Shown here piece by piece: positions 5,855 to 7,567 of a DNA stretch of 7,567 bases. Below the pieces are notes generated by a model that was given only the letters and a program-made list of their open reading frames with translations, was not told the origin of the DNA and did not search any database. Positions within the stretch are counted from its first letter, which is position 1. Every line of letters begins with the position of its first letter. The DNA is from JAOTYV01 sp041557595. Its GTDB lineage: Bacteria; Pseudomonadota; Alphaproteobacteria; UBA8366. Location of the stretch: the NCBI GenBank assembly GCA_041557595.1, contig JBFFGE010000210.1, positions 1 to 7,567 on the forward strand, in the 5' to 3' direction. The position numbers and the translations under genes are program-made.

Positions 5855-7510
5855 ATGGACGATACGGCGCGGGCGGGCAAGCGGACATATAACGATCTGC
5901 ACGAGCATATCGCGGCGCTCGACGCCGCCGGACTGCTGATCCGGATCGACGAGCCGATCAACAAAGATACCGAAATGCATCCGCTGGTGCGCTGGCAATT
6001 CCGCGGCGGCATCCCCGAGCCCGAACGCAAGGCCTTCCTGTTTACCAACGTCACCGACAGCAAGGGCCGCAAATACGACATCCCGGTGGTGGTCGGCGCG
6101 CTCGCCGCAAATCCGGAGATCTACCGGATCGGCATGGGCGTCGAGACGGTAGAAGATATCGGACCGGTCTGGAACCGCGCGCTCTCCAATCCGATTGCGA
6201 CCACCGTGGTCGAGGACGCGCCGGTGCACGAAATCGTGCAAACCGGCGCCGAGGTGCAGGGCCAAGGCAACGGCGTCGACGGTTTGCCAATTCCGATCTC
6301 CACGCCCGGCTTCGATGTTGGCCCTTATTTCACCGCCGCGACCTGGATCACCAAGGATCCGGATGACGGCGTGCAGAATATGGGCGTCTACCGCGACAAC
6401 CTGAAGGCGCCGGACCGGGTCGCCGTGATGATGCTGCGCTCCATGTCGGCCGGCGGCTATTACCATTGGAAGAAATACCAGGAACGCGGCGAGCCGATGC
6501 CGGTCGCGATCATCCTCGGCTGTCCGCCGGTGGTCGAATACACCGGGCCGCAGAAGGTCAAGATGGGCGTCGACGAACTGACCGTGGCGGGCGGCCTCGC
6601 CGGCGGCCCGGTAAATGTGGTCAAGGCCAAGACCGTCGACCTGATGGTGCCGGCGGAGGCGCAGGTCATCGTCGAAGGCACGATCGATCCGGAGTATCTG
6701 GAGCCGGAAGGGCCGTTCGGCGAATCGCACGGCTATGTCGCGCTGGAGGAATATAATCTGGTGATGACCGTGACCGCCGTGACGCGCCGGCGCGATGCGG
6801 TGATCAGCTCGATCATTTCGCAGGTCACGCCGAGCGAATCCAGCGTCATCAAGCGGGTTGCCTATGAGCCGATGTTCCTGTCGCATCTGCGCGACACGCT
6901 CGGCATCAAGGGGGTGAAGAAGGTCTCGCTGCATGAGCCGCTGACCAATCTGCGCCGCGTCGTGATGGTGCAGTTCGAGCGCGGCGTGGCGCGCACCGAA
7001 GTGTGGCGCGCGCTCTATGGCGTACAGGCGCTGCAGCCGGCGGTTGGCAAGTATTGCATCGCGATCGACGAGGACATCGACCCGAACAGCGGCGATGCGG
7101 TGTTCTGGGCGCTGTCCTACCGCGCCAATCCGGCGCTCGATATCCAGATCCTGAAGCATCGCGCGCGCGGCCACGGGCCCGTGCTCAAAGGCGTCGACAG
7201 CGATTCCACGCTGTTGATCGATGCGACCCTGAAAGAGGACATGGCGCCGGTCGCGCTGCCGAAGAAGGAATATATGGAGCACGCCAAGGAACTTTGGGAG
7301 AAGCTGGGCCTGCCGCCGCTCAAGCCGGATTCGCCGTGGCACGGCTATTCGCTCGGCGACTGGAACGACGATTGGGATTTGGCCGCCAAGCGCGCGGCGG
7401 AGGGCGACTATCTGCGCAATGGCGAACGCAGCCATCAGTGGCGCCGCAAGCTGGAAGATCCCCAAATTCCGATCCGCGACGTGCTCGGCAAGGATTTCTT
7501 CGACGATTGA
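5855..7510 (+). CDS. UbiD-family prenylated-FMN-dependent (de)carboxylase
   Basis: This is a 551-residue cytoplasmic enzyme of the UbiD/Fdc1 family, which reversibly decarboxylates unsaturated or aromatic acids with prenylated FMN, K+ and Mn2+. The active-site residues align with fungal Fdc1: N175 and R180 in NMGVYR (Fdc1 N168 and R173), a histidine probably H204 in YYHWKKY (Fdc1 H191), E241 in DELTVAGGLAGG (Fdc1 E233), and the pair E285/E290 in PEGPFGESHGY (Fdc1 E277/E282). The N-R, E-E and Glu-to-Glu spacings match exactly, so the enzyme looks intact. The cofactor needs a UbiX prenyltransferase, not present here. The start ATG at 5855 follows GGGAGG (5843-5848). The protein differs from E. 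coli UbiD (it has GESHGY where UbiD has GDHTGY) and the genes around it are not ubiquinone genes, so I do not name it ubiD; an aromatic-acid, phthaloyl-CoA-like or other substrate is possible. Its codon use is strongly GC-biased, unlike the preceding cassette. Confidence 0.93.
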   Translation: MDDTARAGKRTYNDLHEHIAALDAAGLLIRIDEPINKDTEMHPLVRWQFRGGIPEPERKAFLFTNVTDSKGRKYDIPVVVGALAANPEIYRIGMGVETVEDIGPVWNRALSNPIATTVVEDAPVHEIVQTGAEVQGQGNGVDGLPIPISTPGFDVGPYFTAATWITKDPDDGVQNMGVYRDNLKAPDRVAVMMLRSMSAGGYYHWKKYQERGEPMPVAIILGCPPVVEYTGPQKVKMGVDELTVAGGLAGGPVNVVKAKTVDLMVPAEAQVIVEGTIDPEYLEPEGPFGESHGYVALEEYNLVMTVTAVTRRRDAVISSIISQVTPSESSVIKRVAYEPMFLSHLRDTLGIKGVKKVSLHEPLTNLRRVVMVQFERGVARTEVWRALYGVQALQPAVGKYCIAIDEDIDPNSGDAVFWALSYRANPALDIQILKHRARGHGPVLKGVDSDSTLLIDATLKEDMAPVALPKKEYMEHAKELWEKLGLPPLKPDSPWHGYSLGDWNDDWDLAAKRAAEGDYLRNGERSHQWRRKLEDPQIPIRDVLGKDFFDD

Positions 7511-7567
7511 GTGTCGTTTGCAATTTCTTGAGATTTGCCACCTATTGTTCGTGTCGCGGCCTAAGAA

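Noticed and set aside
5738..7465. Long open frame on the minus strand opposite the UbiD gene (575 codons)
   Set aside because: It is an antisense shadow rich in H, R, D and A. The plus strand has a complete set of UbiD active-site motifs, so a second overlapping protein is not credible.
7511..7567. Terminator after the UbiD gene
   Set aside because: The 57 bases after the stop contain no clear stem followed by a T-tract, and the window ends before more can be seen.

Overview
The window is GC-rich, and its gene content (a bacterial neurotransmitter:sodium symporter, MsrA, a small cupin, a UbiD-family decarboxylase) and codon choice fit an alphaproteobacterium. That assignment is inferred from style and family content; there is no rRNA or other taxonomic marker. 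All supported genes lie on the + strand, and no gene-free stretch exceeds 300 bases.

Layout: bases 1-202 are an AT-rich leader with a weak candidate promoter. A sodium-dependent NSS-family transporter follows (203-1546), then a long perfect inverted repeat (1570-1621). Next comes a probable two-gene unit: msrA (1712-2191), a peptide methionine sulfoxide reductase that appears to lack the usual C-terminal resolving-cysteine tail, and a 101-residue single-domain cupin (2223-2528). After a 219-base spacer holding a hairpin and a promoter/operator-like site there is an accessory cassette (2748-5683). A 171-base spacer with two weak inverted repeats leads to a UbiD-type prenylated-FMN-dependent decarboxylase (5855-7510).

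The cassette is the most interesting part. Its first gene (2748-3137) encodes a 129-residue protein that reads like a beta-grasp, ubiquitin-like protein: strand-strand-helix, a charged insertion, helix, a segment resembling ubiquitin's LIFAGKQLED region, and a last strand ending exactly in Gly-Gly at the C-terminus. Sixteen bases downstream begins a large DUF4132-type (MolR/YehI-like) protein that, as the sequence stands, is split into two overlapping reading frames (3153-4055 and 3878-5683). The protein evidence says these are two halves of one roughly 840-residue protein separated by a -1 frame change near 3960-4010. The cassette looks more AT-rich and less codon-biased than its flanks, which suggests later acquisition.

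How the parts work together: the transporter, MsrA/cupin and UbiD genes look like ordinary chromosomal genes without an obvious shared pathway. The ubiquitin-like protein and the DUF4132 protein share one promoter candidate and close spacing and probably function together, but no E1, E2, deubiquitinase or known effector domain is visible here, so their biochemical role is unknown.
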